Shown in pieces: positions 17,554-27,316 of a DNA stretch of 64,000 nt. The translations under genes were made by a program, and so were the position numbers. Each line of letters starts with the position of its first letter. Within the stretch, counting starts at the first letter, position 1. This DNA is from Neorhizobium galegae. Its GTDB lineage: Bacteria; Pseudomonadota; Alphaproteobacteria; Rhizobiales; Rhizobiaceae. The DNA is taken from positions 186,001 through 250,000 of the forward strand of contig NZ_JAGIPG010000001.1 in assembly GCF_017877055.1 (NCBI RefSeq). Reading direction: 5' to 3'. The notes beneath the pieces were generated by a model, which saw only the letters and a list, made by a program, of their open reading frames with translations, was not told the DNA's origin and did no database searches.

Positions 17554-20500
17554 ATGCTTGAGGGGTCAAACCAGGTCTGTGCCAGCGATATTGCAATCGT
17601 CGGCATGGCTTTGAGAGTGCCGGGTGCACGCAATGTTTCGGAATTCTGGCAGAACCTGCGAAACGGCGTAGAGTCGGTCCGGACGTTTTCGCCGGAGGAT
17701 CTGATCGCTGAAGGCGAAGACCCCGAGCGGATCCATCATCCCAACTATGTTCCTCGCGGCGCCGACCTTCCCGACATGGAAATGTTCGACGCGGAGTTCT
17801 TCGGCCTGAACCCGAAGGAAGCGGCGATCATGGATCCCCAGCACCGCCATTTCCTGGAATGCGCCTGGGAAGCCATGGAGGACGCCGGCCGGACGCCGAA
17901 CAATCAGCCTGGCCCGGTCGGTATTTTCGCCGGCTGCGGCATGGGCAGCTATTTCTATTTCAACGTCTGCAGCAATCGCAACTTGATCGACCAGGTAGGA
18001 ATGTTCCTGTTGCGCCATACGGGCAACGACAAGGATTTTCTGGCGACGCGAGCCTCGTTCACGTTCGACCTGCGCGGCCCGAGCGTCAATGTGCAGACCG
18101 CCTGCTCCACGTCGCTTGTGGCGGTGCATTATGCGTGCCAGAGCCTGATCTCCGGCGAATGCGACATGGCGCTTGCCGGCGGGGTGACGATCGAGTTTCC
18201 GCATCGCCGCGGATATACTTTCCAGGAAGGCGAGATCCTTTCGCCGGACGGGCACTGCCGGCCTTTCGATCATCGTGCCGCGGGGACCATTTTCGGCAGC
18301 GGCGTCGGGGTGGTCGTGCTTCGCCGGCTTTCGGATGCTCTGCGCGACGGCGATGTAATCCATGCCGTGATCAAGGGCACGGCCGTCAACAACGACGGCA
18401 GCAGCAAGGCCGGCTATCTGGCGCCGAGCGTCAGTGGGCAGGCGGAGGCGGTTCTGGAGGCTCAAGGGCTTGCAGGCGTCGATGCCGATACCATCCAATA
18501 TGTCGAGTGCCACGGCACCGGCACGTTCCTCGGCGATCCGATCGAGATCGAGGCACTGACGGCGGCCTTCAGGCAGAGCACCGACCGGACCGGCTTCTGC
18601 CATGTCGGATCGGTCAAATCGAATATCGGCCATCTCGACACAGCGGCCGGCGTCGTCGGTCTCATCAAGGCGACGCTGGCCGTAAACGAGGGCGAGATTC
18701 CGCCGACGCTCGGCTTCGAACGCCCCAACCCCTCGATCGATTTCGAGAAGAGCCCGTTCCGGGTCAACAACAAGCTGGTGAAGTGGCCGCATGCGCCAGG
18801 CCCCCGCCGGGCCGCCGTCAACTCGCTCGGCGTCGGCGGCACCAATGCGCATGCGATCATCGAGCAGGCGCCGACCCGTTACGTGGCCGACGCGGCCGGG
18901 GCCGATACGGAGGTCGGCGTCGATTCCGATCCCATGCTACTGTTTCTTTCGGCCCGTCAGCGCAAGACGATCGATCAGGCCGCCGAGCGGCTCGGCTCGG
19001 CGATGTCCGCTCAGCCCGGCCTTTCGCTCGATGACGTCAGCTATACGCTGCAGCACGGCCGCAAACATTTCGACCACCGCATGGTGGTCGCCGTCCGTGG
19101 CCGGGAGGACGCCATCGCGGTCCTTGCGAACCCCGGTAGCCGCGGTTTCGTTCATCAGCCCGTGCCGAACAATTCCGGCGCCATATTCCTCTTTCCGGGC
19201 GGCGGTGCTCAATATGTCGGCATGGCCAAGCGGCTCTACGAGGAGGATCCGACATTCCGGCGGACCGTCGAAGAGGGGCTTTCCCATCTGCCTATCGACG
19301 CAGCGAATGAGATTCGCACGGTGTGGCTCGGCGAGAACTCCGCAACGGCTGCGAAAACATTCCTTCGCCCCTCGCTTCAACTTCCCGCCATTCTGATCAC
19401 CGAGGTGGGGTTGTCCCGCCTGTGGATGGATTGGGGTGTGAAACCGAAGGCGCTGATCGGTCACTCCATGGGCGAGAACGCCGCGGCCTGTGTCGCCGGC
19501 GTGATGTCCTTCAAGGACGCCGTCAACCTGGTGCATCTGCGGGGCAAGCTGTTCGAGACTATTCGGCCTAGCGGCATGATGAGCGTACCGCTCGATCACG
19601 CCCGGCTTTCCGAACTCCTGCCGCCATCGCTCGACATCGCTTCGGTCAATGCGCCATCGCTTTGCGTCGTGTCAGGCCTCAACGAGGATCTCGACCGCTT
19701 CCGGGAATTTCTGGCGGGGCAGGGCATCGACGCGACGCGCGTGCCGATCGACATCGCCGCGCATTCGCGGCTGGTCACGCCCATTCTCAAAGCCTTCGAG
19801 GCTTTTCTGCGCGGTATTACTCTTCGGGCGCCGGCCATTCCGATCCTGTCGAATCGTACGGGCCTGCCGCTGAGCGCGGAAGAGGCGACCGATCCGATGT
19901 ACTGGGTCGATCATCTTCGCTCGACCGTTTATTTCGCGAACGGCATGGCAGCGCTGTCGGCGGAGCCGGGGCGCATCTATATCGAAGTAGGTCCCGGGCG
20001 GGTTCTGTCGTCGCTGACAAAGGCACAAGGGTCGATCCCGGCAAACCAGGTGATCAACAGCTTGCCGCATCCCGACGAGGCCGGCGACGATCGGCTCCAT
20101 TTCCTCTCCGCCGTGGGGCGGGCCTGGGCGACCGGGCTCGAGGTCGATATCGACCGCCTATGGCAAGGCTGCTCGCCGCGCCGGGTCAGGCTGCCGGCCT
20201 ATCCGTTCCAGCACAAGCGCTTTTTCATAGACCGCGCCGGAGCGAATGAGAGAGGCAAAAGCACCGAGCCCGTCCTTTCGAAGGAACCCGATATCGCGCG
20301 CTGGGGCTATCGCCCCTCCTGGAAGCAGACGCTAGCCGATTACGAACTGGGCGCCGAGAAGGAGGCCCAATCCTGGCTCTTTTTCCTCGACGAGGCGGGG
20401 GTCGGCCAGAAGCTGGTCGAAACGCTGAGGACGGCAGGCCACCGCGTCGTCACGGTGTCCCTGGGCGACGCTTTCATTCGTCGCAGCGCCGAGGACTATA

Positions 20501-23500
20501 TGCTCTGCCCGGAACTGGGCCGCGCCGGATATGATGCCCTCATTGCCGGACTTGCCGGTGATGGCGGCCTGCCGTCGCGTATCGTGCATATGTGGCTTCT
20601 GACCCAGGGGGAAACCTTCCGGCCCGGCTCGAACTTCTTCCATCGAAACCAGGAATGCGGTTTCGACAGCATGTTGCACCTCGCCCAGGCCCTGGGGGAC
20701 GCAGCCAGCGTTCCGGAAATACACTTCACTGTCATCACCAACGGCATGCAGCAGGTTTTGGGCGAGCCGCTGCCCTATCCCGAAAAGGCGACCGTCCTGG
20801 GGCCAAGCCTGGTCCTGCCGAAGGAGATGGCTGGCTCAACGGTTAGGGTGATCGATATCGACCTGCCGCCCAAGGCCGACCGGCAGGGCAAACGTTTCGC
20901 CTTCGCCGGTTTGGCGGGGAGGGCAGAGAAGAAGGAGGCCACCGACCCGGCGTTGATCGAGCAGCTCTGGGAAGATCTGCATGCCAAGCCGGGATCCGAA
21001 ATCGTTGCCCTGCGCAAAGGGCGGCGCTGGTCGCAGGTTCATCAGCGGCTGCCATTGAAAGACGTATCATCCGATCAGGCGACACTGCGCGAGGGCGGCG
21101 TCTACTTCTTCTCCGGCGGCTTGAGCGACGTCGCTTTGGCGCTTGCCGACGAGCTCGCCGGCCGGTTCCGGGCGCGGATCGTGCTAGTCGGCCGCACCGT
21201 TGTGCCGCCGAGGGAAAACTGGGAATTCTACGATCGCACCCACGGCCATGACGTCGTTCGGCGGGCGATTTCGGCAATCCGGAGGCTTGAGGAGAAGGGG
21301 TCGGAAGTTCTTTATCTGGTCGGTGATGTCGGCAATCCGGAGCAGATGAGCCAGGCGGTCGAGACGTCGCTCTCCCGGTTCGGGCAAATCAACGGTGTCT
21401 TCCATGCGGCCGGCACGGTTGATGACGGCCTGATGCAGACCAAGACGCGCGACAGCCTCGACAGGGTCCTGACCCCGAAAGTGCTCGGCACCACCGTGCT
21501 GGATGCGGCATTCGAAAACGTGGCACTCGATTTCTTCCTGATGTTCTCCTCCACCAGCACCGATGTGGTGCGGGCAGGGCAGGTCGACTATGTCGCCGCG
21601 AACGCCTATCTCAACGCCTTCGCGCAGAGCCGTACCCATCGCGCCGACCGCGCCACCGTGGCGCTGCATTGGGGCGTCTGGAATGAAGTCGGTCTTGCGG
21701 CCCGGGCGCTTGGCAGGTCTGAAGGTGGCGGGTGGATCAAGCCGGTTGCCGGGCCGGCTGGCGGTCCGTTCTTCCAGCACTGGAAAGAGGATGAGACAGG
21801 GTTGCCCTGGCTTGAGGCGCTGGTCAGCGCCGAGACGGAATGGATGCTCGACGAGCATCGGCTGCTTTCCGGCCAGGCGGTCATGCCGGGCACCGGCTAT
21901 CTGGAGTTGATTGCACAGGCGTCTCGGGAATACGGACTTCCGTTCGAAGCGGAAGTGGCGGACCTCGTATTCCTGAGACCGCTTGCATTCAACGACGGAG
22001 AGAAGAAGGCTGTTCGAGTGCGGTTGGAGCCGGCGGCGGAACATTTCCGCGTCGTGGTTCTGGCAGGCCCGGCTGACGGTGAGGATGCGTTGTTCGTCAA
22101 GCACGCCGAAGCCGTCCTCAAGCCGCATCCGCAACAGAGGCGCGCGACGATCGACATCGCCGCTGTCGCGTCTCAATGCGATGAGACACAGGTCTCCGGA
22201 GGCGGCAGCACGCTTCGCGCGGTTCAGGAGAAGCATATCCGCTTTGGCCCCCGCTGGGCCGTCCTGCGCTCCATGGCGATGGGAGGCGGCAAGGCCATTG
22301 CGGGATTGAAACTGGACCCGATCTTTGCCGATGATCTAGCGAAAGGCGTCCTGCTGCATCCGGGTCTGCTCGACATCGCGACCGGCTTTGCCATGCAGCT
22401 TGCCAAGGACTACGACGCCGAGACCTCGCTTTGGGCGCCGGCAACCTATGGCCGGGTGGCCCTTCACATGCCCCTGCCGGCCGAGATCGTCAGTGTCGTA
22501 GAACTCGCCGACAGCAGCGATTTCGGCGAGGGTTATGCGGCCTTCGACGTGACGATCACCGATCTTCACGGCAATATCGTCTTCGAAGCCGAAAAATTCG
22601 TCATGCGCAGGCTGGAGAACGATCTTGCGCTCGGTCTCGCATCCCAAGCGGATGCGCCGGCTGCCGTCAAAGCGAAGCCGGCCGCGCTTTCTCCGGCGAT
22701 GTTGAAGCTCGGTACCCAGGTGCGCAACGGTATCCTGCCGGCGGAGGGTTTCTCGGCTCTGCAACGCGCGCTCGGCACATCCGAACCTCAGCCGATCATC
22801 AGTTCGATCGATCTCGAAACCCTGCGCGAATGGATTGCCGCCTCTGCCGAAACCGCGACGCCGTCGGGCGACAATTTCGAGCGGCCGGACCTCGAAAGCG
22901 AGTTCGTCGAGCCGCGCAATCCGATCGAGGAGACGCTGGCCGGCTATTGGCGGGAGCTCCTCGGCATCGCCAAGGTCGGCATCCACGACAGTTTCTTCGA
23001 CATGGGCGGACATTCGCTGATCGCGGTTCGCCTGTTCCGGATGATCAAGAAACAATATGCGCTCGACCTGCCGATATCGACGCTGTTCGAGGCGCCGACC
23101 ATTGCCCAATGCGCCGAGCGGATTGCCGCGGAAGTGCCGGATGCAGGTGAGGCCGCGGGACCCGAGCTCACGGCGCGTCTGCCGACGACGGCAAAGCCGG
23201 TCCATCTGGTCCTGATGAACCCCGGTAGGAATGCAAAGGCAACCCCGCTGTTCATCTGTGCCGGCATGTTCGGCAATGTCCTGAACCTTCGCCATCTGGC
23301 AATGACCATGGGTGCTGACAGGCCCGTCTACGGATTGCAGGCCCGCGGACTTTACGGCGACCACGAGCCGCACGCGACGTTCGAAGAGATGGCGGCCGAC
23401 TACATCGCCGAAATCCGGACGGTGCAGCCCAACGGACCCTATCTTCTCGCCGGCTATTCAGGTGGCGGCATAACCGCCTTTGAAATGGCCCAGCAGCTTC

Positions 23501-24102
23501 AAGATGCGGGAGAAGAGGTTTCCCAGGTGATCATGCTGGACACGCCCATGCCGCGGCAGCCGGGGCTGGGTTTGCGTGACCGTATCAGCATGAAGTTGCA
23601 GGATATACGCCGGCATAAGATGGGATTTGTCGGCACGTATCTGAGGGATCGCCGTGCCTATCATGAGCAACAGCGGGCCAAGCTTGAGTTGGAGCATCAA
23701 GGTGAATCGCCGGAGTATTTCAACAATGTCCGGATAGAGATGGCGTTCAGGAGAGCGTTGCTCAGGTATGATGTCAGATCTTATTCCGGGAGCGTCACGT
23801 TGTTTCGTCCCAAGCCCGATATATTTTATAGCCTTGGTGGCGGCCGTCACCTGAAGCAGAACCGCGATGTATTGCTGCCGGACAATGGGTGGGCCGGGCA
23901 CGTGCCGCAATTGCGAGTGTCGGAAGTGCCGGGAGACCACGACAGCATGGTGCTCGATCCGTATGTTCGTGTGCTCTCCGAGCACATGCGTGCTGTCCTT
24001 GCAGCCTCCGCCGTCTCGGCTGCGCTCCCTCGGAAAGCCGATGTGGAGGCCAAAGTTCAAAGCGGGGCACCGCCCCGGGAACAGGTCGCCGAGATTGCTT
24101 AG
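17554..24102 (+). CDS. Type I polyketide synthase, KS-AT-KR-DH-ACP-TE
   Basis: The ATG at 17554 has AGGGCGG upstream; 17515 and 17467 are alternatives. The product is 2182 aa. The KS (9-441) has TACSTS (Cys184), ECHGTGT and KSNIGH. The AT (543-825) has GHSMGE (Ser638). The KR (1176-1391) has a VDD in the LDD position of B-type enzymes and VDYVAANAY (Tyr1346), but its cofactor loop reads SGGLSDVA instead of TGGxGxxG. The DH (1405-1690) has DEHRLLSGQAVMPG (His1435) and HPGLLD (Asp1607). The ACP has GGHSL (Ser1821). A thioesterase has GYSGG (Ser1969) and GDHDS (His2129). KR before DH is not the usual order. One elongation, reduction and dehydration followed by hydrolysis or transfer is predicted; with the NRPS this would give a formyl-aminoacyl enoate. 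The extender unit (AT motif AAHS) is uncertain. Confidence 0.93.
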   Translation: MLEGSNQVCASDIAIVGMALRVPGARNVSEFWQNLRNGVESVRTFSPEDLIAEGEDPERIHHPNYVPRGADLPDMEMFDAEFFGLNPKEAAIMDPQHRHFLECAWEAMEDAGRTPNNQPGPVGIFAGCGMGSYFYFNVCSNRNLIDQVGMFLLRHTGNDKDFLATRASFTFDLRGPSVNVQTACSTSLVAVHYACQSLISGECDMALAGGVTIEFPHRRGYTFQEGEILSPDGHCRPFDHRAAGTIFGSGVGVVVLRRLSDALRDGDVIHAVIKGTAVNNDGSSKAGYLAPSVSGQAEAVLEAQGLAGVDADTIQYVECHGTGTFLGDPIEIEALTAAFRQSTDRTGFCHVGSVKSNIGHLDTAAGVVGLIKATLAVNEGEIPPTLGFERPNPSIDFEKSPFRVNNKLVKWPHAPGPRRAAVNSLGVGGTNAHAIIEQAPTRYVADAAGADTEVGVDSDPMLLFLSARQRKTIDQAAERLGSAMSAQPGLSLDDVSYTLQHGRKHFDHRMVVAVRGREDAIAVLANPGSRGFVHQPVPNNSGAIFLFPGGGAQYVGMAKRLYEEDPTFRRTVEEGLSHLPIDAANEIRTVWLGENSATAAKTFLRPSLQLPAILITEVGLSRLWMDWGVKPKALIGHSMGENAAACVAGVMSFKDAVNLVHLRGKLFETIRPSGMMSVPLDHARLSELLPPSLDIASVNAPSLCVVSGLNEDLDRFREFLAGQGIDATRVPIDIAAHSRLVTPILKAFEAFLRGITLRAPAIPILSNRTGLPLSAEEATDPMYWVDHLRSTVYFANGMAALSAEPGRIYIEVGPGRVLSSLTKAQGSIPANQVINSLPHPDEAGDDRLHFLSAVGRAWATGLEVDIDRLWQGCSPRRVRLPAYPFQHKRFFIDRAGANERGKSTEPVLSKEPDIARWGYRPSWKQTLADYELGAEKEAQSWLFFLDEAGVGQKLVETLRTAGHRVVTVSLGDAFIRRSAEDYMLCPELGRAGYDALIAGLAGDGGLPSRIVHMWLLTQGETFRPGSNFFHRNQECGFDSMLHLAQALGDAASVPEIHFTVITNGMQQVLGEPLPYPEKATVLGPSLVLPKEMAGSTVRVIDIDLPPKADRQGKRFAFAGLAGRAEKKEATDPALIEQLWEDLHAKPGSEIVALRKGRRWSQVHQRLPLKDVSSDQATLREGGVYFFSGGLSDVALALADELAGRFRARIVLVGRTVVPPRENWEFYDRTHGHDVVRRAISAIRRLEEKGSEVLYLVGDVGNPEQMSQAVETSLSRFGQINGVFHAAGTVDDGLMQTKTRDSLDRVLTPKVLGTTVLDAAFENVALDFFLMFSSTSTDVVRAGQVDYVAANAYLNAFAQSRTHRADRATVALHWGVWNEVGLAARALGRSEGGGWIKPVAGPAGGPFFQHWKEDETGLPWLEALVSAETEWMLDEHRLLSGQAVMPGTGYLELIAQASREYGLPFEAEVADLVFLRPLAFNDGEKKAVRVRLEPAAEHFRVVVLAGPADGEDALFVKHAEAVLKPHPQQRRATIDIAAVASQCDETQVSGGGSTLRAVQEKHIRFGPRWAVLRSMAMGGGKAIAGLKLDPIFADDLAKGVLLHPGLLDIATGFAMQLAKDYDAETSLWAPATYGRVALHMPLPAEIVSVVELADSSDFGEGYAAFDVTITDLHGNIVFEAEKFVMRRLENDLALGLASQADAPAAVKAKPAALSPAMLKLGTQVRNGILPAEGFSALQRALGTSEPQPIISSIDLETLREWIAASAETATPSGDNFERPDLESEFVEPRNPIEETLAGYWRELLGIAKVGIHDSFFDMGGHSLIAVRLFRMIKKQYALDLPISTLFEAPTIAQCAERIAAEVPDAGEAAGPELTARLPTTAKPVHLVLMNPGRNAKATPLFICAGMFGNVLNLRHLAMTMGADRPVYGLQARGLYGDHEPHATFEEMAADYIAEIRTVQPNGPYLLAGYSGGGITAFEMAQQLQDAGEEVSQVIMLDTPMPRQPGLGLRDRISMKLQDIRRHKMGFVGTYLRDRRAYHEQQRAKLELEHQGESPEYFNNVRIEMAFRRALLRYDVRSYSGSVTLFRPKPDIFYSLGGGRHLKQNRDVLLPDNGWAGHVPQLRVSEVPGDHDSMVLDPYVRVLSEHMRAVLAASAVSAALPRKADVEAKVQSGAPPREQVAEIA

Positions 24103-24227
24103 TCAATGGACGATGGCCGGATCCTGAAAATACCGATTTCGCAAATTGCCATGACGCGCTCAGGGCACGCCGTTTGTGTGCTTTCGCCAGCGAACTGGAA
24201 GTCTTCCTAAAGAACGAGGAGTATTCT

Positions 24228-25691
24228 GTGAGTGAAGCAATCATTCCCTCGGATTGGAAGCAGGTTTCTTCCCCACACGCCAGGGAGCGGTTGCCTCTGG
24301 ACTCTTCACCTGTGACGGTTCAGCCACCGAAACGGCGTCTTCGCACTACCATTATTCAGGCCGCGGGTTGGTCGATGATGGGTTATCTTCTCTCGCAGCT
24401 AATACGCATCGGAAGTAATCTGGTGCTGACAAGGCTGCTGATTCCGGAAATGTTCGGCATTATGGCGGTCGCCACCATGATCCAGGTGTCGGTCGCCATG
24501 CTGTCTGATCTCGGGCTCAGGCCCGCAGCCATACAGAGCCAATTTGGCGACGACCAATCCTATCTCGATACCGCGTGGACGCTGCAAATCATCCACGGCT
24601 GCTTGATCTGGTTTGCCTGCGTCCTGATAGCGATCGGGATCGGGCGTGCCGCCGAGTATGGCCTGTTTCCGGCCGGATCGGTCTACACGGTCACGTCGCT
24701 GCCAGCCATCATCATGGGAATGTCTTTCTGTACTGTGATTATGGGGCTGCAATCCACTAAATTGATCTCTGCGTTTCGGCACCTCGATCTTGGGCGCGTA
24801 ACTTTAATTGAGATAGTGGCTCAGGTTGTGAATTTGGCGGTGGCGATATCGCTTGCCTGGTACACCGGCTCGATTTGGTCGTTCGTCGCATCGACACTTT
24901 TAGCCGCATTGACGACCACCATTCTCACTCACATATGGTTGCCGGGTCAGCATAACAGCCTCTACTGGGAAGCTGCGGCGATAAAGGACCTTATTCGATT
25001 TGGCCGCTGGATCATGCTGTCGTCGATCCTTACGATGATAGCAGCCAATGGAGACCGCATCTTTCTCGCCGGATGGACCAGCCCCCTCATGCTTGGCTTC
25101 TATAGCCTGGCCTTCAATCTCATTTCGATGCTGGAAGGTGCCGGTGGCAGGCTATTTTCAAACGTGGCGATGCCAGCCTTAGGCGGGATCGCAAGGGAAC
25201 GCCCGGAGCAGCTCGGCTCCATGTTCTGGAAAATGCGATTGCCGCTGGATCTTGCCTTCATCGGAAGTGCGGGCGCAATCTATTCGAGCGGTGCGGCAAT
25301 CATCGAAGCGCTCTATGATGATCGCTATCGGGATGCCGCTCCAATTATCCAGATATTGTCGTTCAGCCTTCTCATCATGCGCTTCGGTCCGCTATCTGCG
25401 ATTTATCTTGCCGTTAACGAACCGCGTAATCAAACCGTCATGAATTTCATTCGCGCGGTTTCAAGCTTTATATGTCTACCCCTTGGTTATTACCTGTTCG
25501 GGTTCGAAGGTGCGGTATGGGCGGCCGCGCTTTACGGGCTGCCGGTATTTCCGGCAATTCTGTATTTTAATCACCGTCACGGCCTCAACAATTTCCTCTA
25601 TGAAGCGGGCGTGTTGTTGGCTTGGCCCGCGGGCTATTTGGCGGGAAGCCTTGCAACGGGCATTCTCGACAATGCTGGCCCGCTGTTTTAG
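24228..25691 (+). CDS. Oligosaccharide flippase (Wzx/MOP family)
   Basis: A GTG at 24228 is preceded by GAGGAG at 24216-24221 (6 nt). Earlier in-frame codons run into the PKS gene and are not needed. The 487 aa product has a short polar N-terminus and about twelve to fourteen hydrophobic segments. It starts with GWSMMGYLLSQLIRIGSNLVLTRLL, the typical first helix of polysaccharide biosynthesis flippases, followed by PEMFGIMAVATM. Such proteins move lipid-linked oligosaccharides across the inner membrane. It lies 125 bp downstream of the PKS on the same strand and ends the island's biosynthetic block. It may flip the island's own lipid-linked unit, and could in principle also serve succinoglycan because no exoT is present in the window. 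Confidence 0.88.
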   Translation: MSEAIIPSDWKQVSSPHARERLPLDSSPVTVQPPKRRLRTTIIQAAGWSMMGYLLSQLIRIGSNLVLTRLLIPEMFGIMAVATMIQVSVAMLSDLGLRPAAIQSQFGDDQSYLDTAWTLQIIHGCLIWFACVLIAIGIGRAAEYGLFPAGSVYTVTSLPAIIMGMSFCTVIMGLQSTKLISAFRHLDLGRVTLIEIVAQVVNLAVAISLAWYTGSIWSFVASTLLAALTTTILTHIWLPGQHNSLYWEAAAIKDLIRFGRWIMLSSILTMIAANGDRIFLAGWTSPLMLGFYSLAFNLISMLEGAGGRLFSNVAMPALGGIARERPEQLGSMFWKMRLPLDLAFIGSAGAIYSSGAAIIEALYDDRYRDAAPIIQILSFSLLIMRFGPLSAIYLAVNEPRNQTVMNFIRAVSSFICLPLGYYLFGFEGAVWAAALYGLPVFPAILYFNHRHGLNNFLYEAGVLLAWPAGYLAGSLATGILDNAGPLF

Positions 25692-25703
25692 CCAGGAGCC
25701 GCC

Positions 25704-25729
25704 CGAAACCTCCGGTTTCGCTATTTTTG
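25704..25729 (+). terminator. Rho-independent terminator-like hairpin after flippase
   Basis: A perfect 7 bp stem (cgaaacc / ggtttcg, loop tcc) lies 12 nt after the flippase stop and is followed by ctattttt. The stem is short with only moderate GC content, so strength is uncertain. Confidence 0.55.
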
Positions 25730-25950
25730 ATATGTCGGCCTGCAGAATTGTCACGCCGGAGTTGCCGGATGTCAGTGGCTTCCGCTCCGCAGTGATCGTT
25801 GTCCCGAAACGCAACTTTTTGCATCGCAACAGGTCAAGTGTCCGAGAGTTCAGGGGTGAGGTCGGGATTGAGCTTTATGGGAGCATTTTGACGCGCACGT
25901 TAACTATAAGCAGATATCCAATTCCTTATCGGAACTTAGCTCGCGGCTTT

Positions 25951-25966
25951 GATAAATATTTTTATC
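25951..25966. promoter_or_regulatory. AT-rich palindrome upstream of the LuxR gene
   Basis: GATAAA-TATT-TTTATC is a perfect inverted repeat about 150 bp upstream of the regulator start. It could bind a dimeric protein, perhaps the regulator itself. This is pattern only. Confidence 0.25.
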
Positions 25967-26117
25967 TAGCTGCTTACTTGCGGATAGACTAAATTACGTA
26001 TCTGCTGTATATTGGCGTTAATAAAAGGTTGAAAGGTGTAGAGACAGTCTGTTGGCGTACTTATAGTTGCGGTTCCTGAAGGGGACAATCATCCTAGACT
26101 TCAGGTAAGGGGGTAAG

Positions 26118-26903
26118 ATGAGTTCCACACCAAGCGGCTACAGCCGTTCTCCTGCTGTGGCAGAATCCTTTCGCATTATAAATGATATCCCAAAGCTCGC
26201 TGAAAGAGATGATCGAGGCAGTGAGGGAGTAAACCACGATGGATGCCTTGTGATCATCGACGCGAGAGCGCTTGATCGAGAATGCCTTGCCAAAGCCCTT
26301 ATCGGGCGTGGCCTCGAGATGGATGTCTGCGCTGTCGGCTCCATCGACGAATGGAAGTTGGAAAAAGATCTCTATCCGCCTGTCCAGGCTGTTCTGTTCA
26401 ATATAGGCAGCCGAAAGGCCGACGATCCCGCACTTGCGACTGACATCTCGAAATTGACGGCCGAGTTCAAGTCGCCGCCGATCATCGTGCTCTCCGACTC
26501 CGACGATCTCGCACAGGTCGTGAAAATGTTGGAATATGGGGCTCGAGGTTTCATTCCCTCCTGCGTCGGCATCGGCGTCTGCGTGGAAGCGATCAGCCTG
26601 GCCGTTGCCGGCGGGATTTTCGTTCCGGCAAGCAGCGTCCTCTCCATGCGCCACCTGGTCAGCGCTGCGACATCGGCGGCGGAGCACCGGCCACTCTCGG
26701 GAATGTTCACCCTGCGCCAGGAAGCGGTGGTCGAAGCTCTTCGCAAGGGCAAGGCCAACAAGATCATCGCCTACGAGCTCAATCTGCGGGAAAGCACGGT
26801 CAAGGTCCATATCCGCAACATCATGAAGAAGCTGAAAGCGACAAACCGTACCGAGGTCGCCTACAAACTCAATGACCTCTTCCCATACGGAGCGGCTAAC
26901 TAG
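26118..26903 (+). CDS. LuxR-family regulator with degenerate receiver domain
   Basis: The ATG at 26118 follows AAGGGGGTAAG. The product is 261 aa. Residues about 42-180 have the fold pattern of a response-regulator receiver (LVIIDARALDRECLAKAL, PPIIVLSDSDD, LEYGARGFIPS). The third strand ends in VLFNIGS, so the phospho-acceptor Asp is Asn, and the conserved Lys is also missing. The C-terminus is a GerE/LuxR helix-turn-helix (FTLRQEAVVEALRKGKANKIIAYELNLRESTVKVHIRNIMKKL). It therefore probably binds DNA without classical phosphorylation control. Position at the end of the island suggests it regulates the island or the neighbouring adhesin; neither is shown by sequence. Confidence 0.87.
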   Translation: MSSTPSGYSRSPAVAESFRIINDIPKLAERDDRGSEGVNHDGCLVIIDARALDRECLAKALIGRGLEMDVCAVGSIDEWKLEKDLYPPVQAVLFNIGSRKADDPALATDISKLTAEFKSPPIIVLSDSDDLAQVVKMLEYGARGFIPSCVGIGVCVEAISLAVAGGIFVPASSVLSMRHLVSAATSAAEHRPLSGMFTLRQEAVVEALRKGKANKIIAYELNLRESTVKVHIRNIMKKLKATNRTEVAYKLNDLFPYGAAN

Positions 26904-27316
26904 CCGTTCGTCGGTCGGTTGGCGGGCCGACCCGAGATATCACGGCTGCGAAGTCGAGCCTTCGCAGCTGCGTGAAGGGATACGATAGAAAACCACGTCA
27001 GCGCTGACAGGGGCGTTGCCGCGGCAATGCCTCCCGGTGCGACGAACTCCCGACATGGATGTTCGTCAGGCTGACGATCGTGCATATGCCATCGCATTTG
27101 GCAAAAGACATGAGAACGGCGCAGCGCGCAGGTTCTGAAACATTGATAATTTATCTGTTCATCTCCCATCTGACAGTCGAGTGACACCGGAAGGGGGGCC
27201 GGTGGGCCGCGACTGTGAGATCGATCCTTCGTGTCCGGCAAATCAGATTCGATCATCAAGCTCGGACAGACATTCCGATTGCGGGGATGTGCCGATTGTG
27301 GGGACGGGCGACGGCG
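26904..27316. other. Convergent gap after the LuxR gene
   Basis: 413 bp between convergent genes, with no supported coding sequence. A GGTCGG/CCGACC hairpin (26913-26932) sits 10 nt after the regulator stop and may help to end its transcript, but no T-run follows it. Confidence 0.4.

Larger units (their letters stand above)
25692..26117. other. Gap between flippase and LuxR genes
   Basis: No supported gene in 426 bp. It starts with a terminator-like hairpin (25704-25729). It becomes AT-rich towards the regulator, with a palindrome gataaa-tatt-tttatc at 25951-25966 flanked by AGCT on both sides. The regulator's promoter is expected in 25900-26100. Confidence 0.45.

Noticed and set aside
12629-24102. 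Siderophore locus
   Set aside because: The monooxygenase-bearing NRPS resembles proteins in some siderophore clusters, but no TonB receptor, iron reductase or siderophore exporter is present, and the surroundings are glycan genes.
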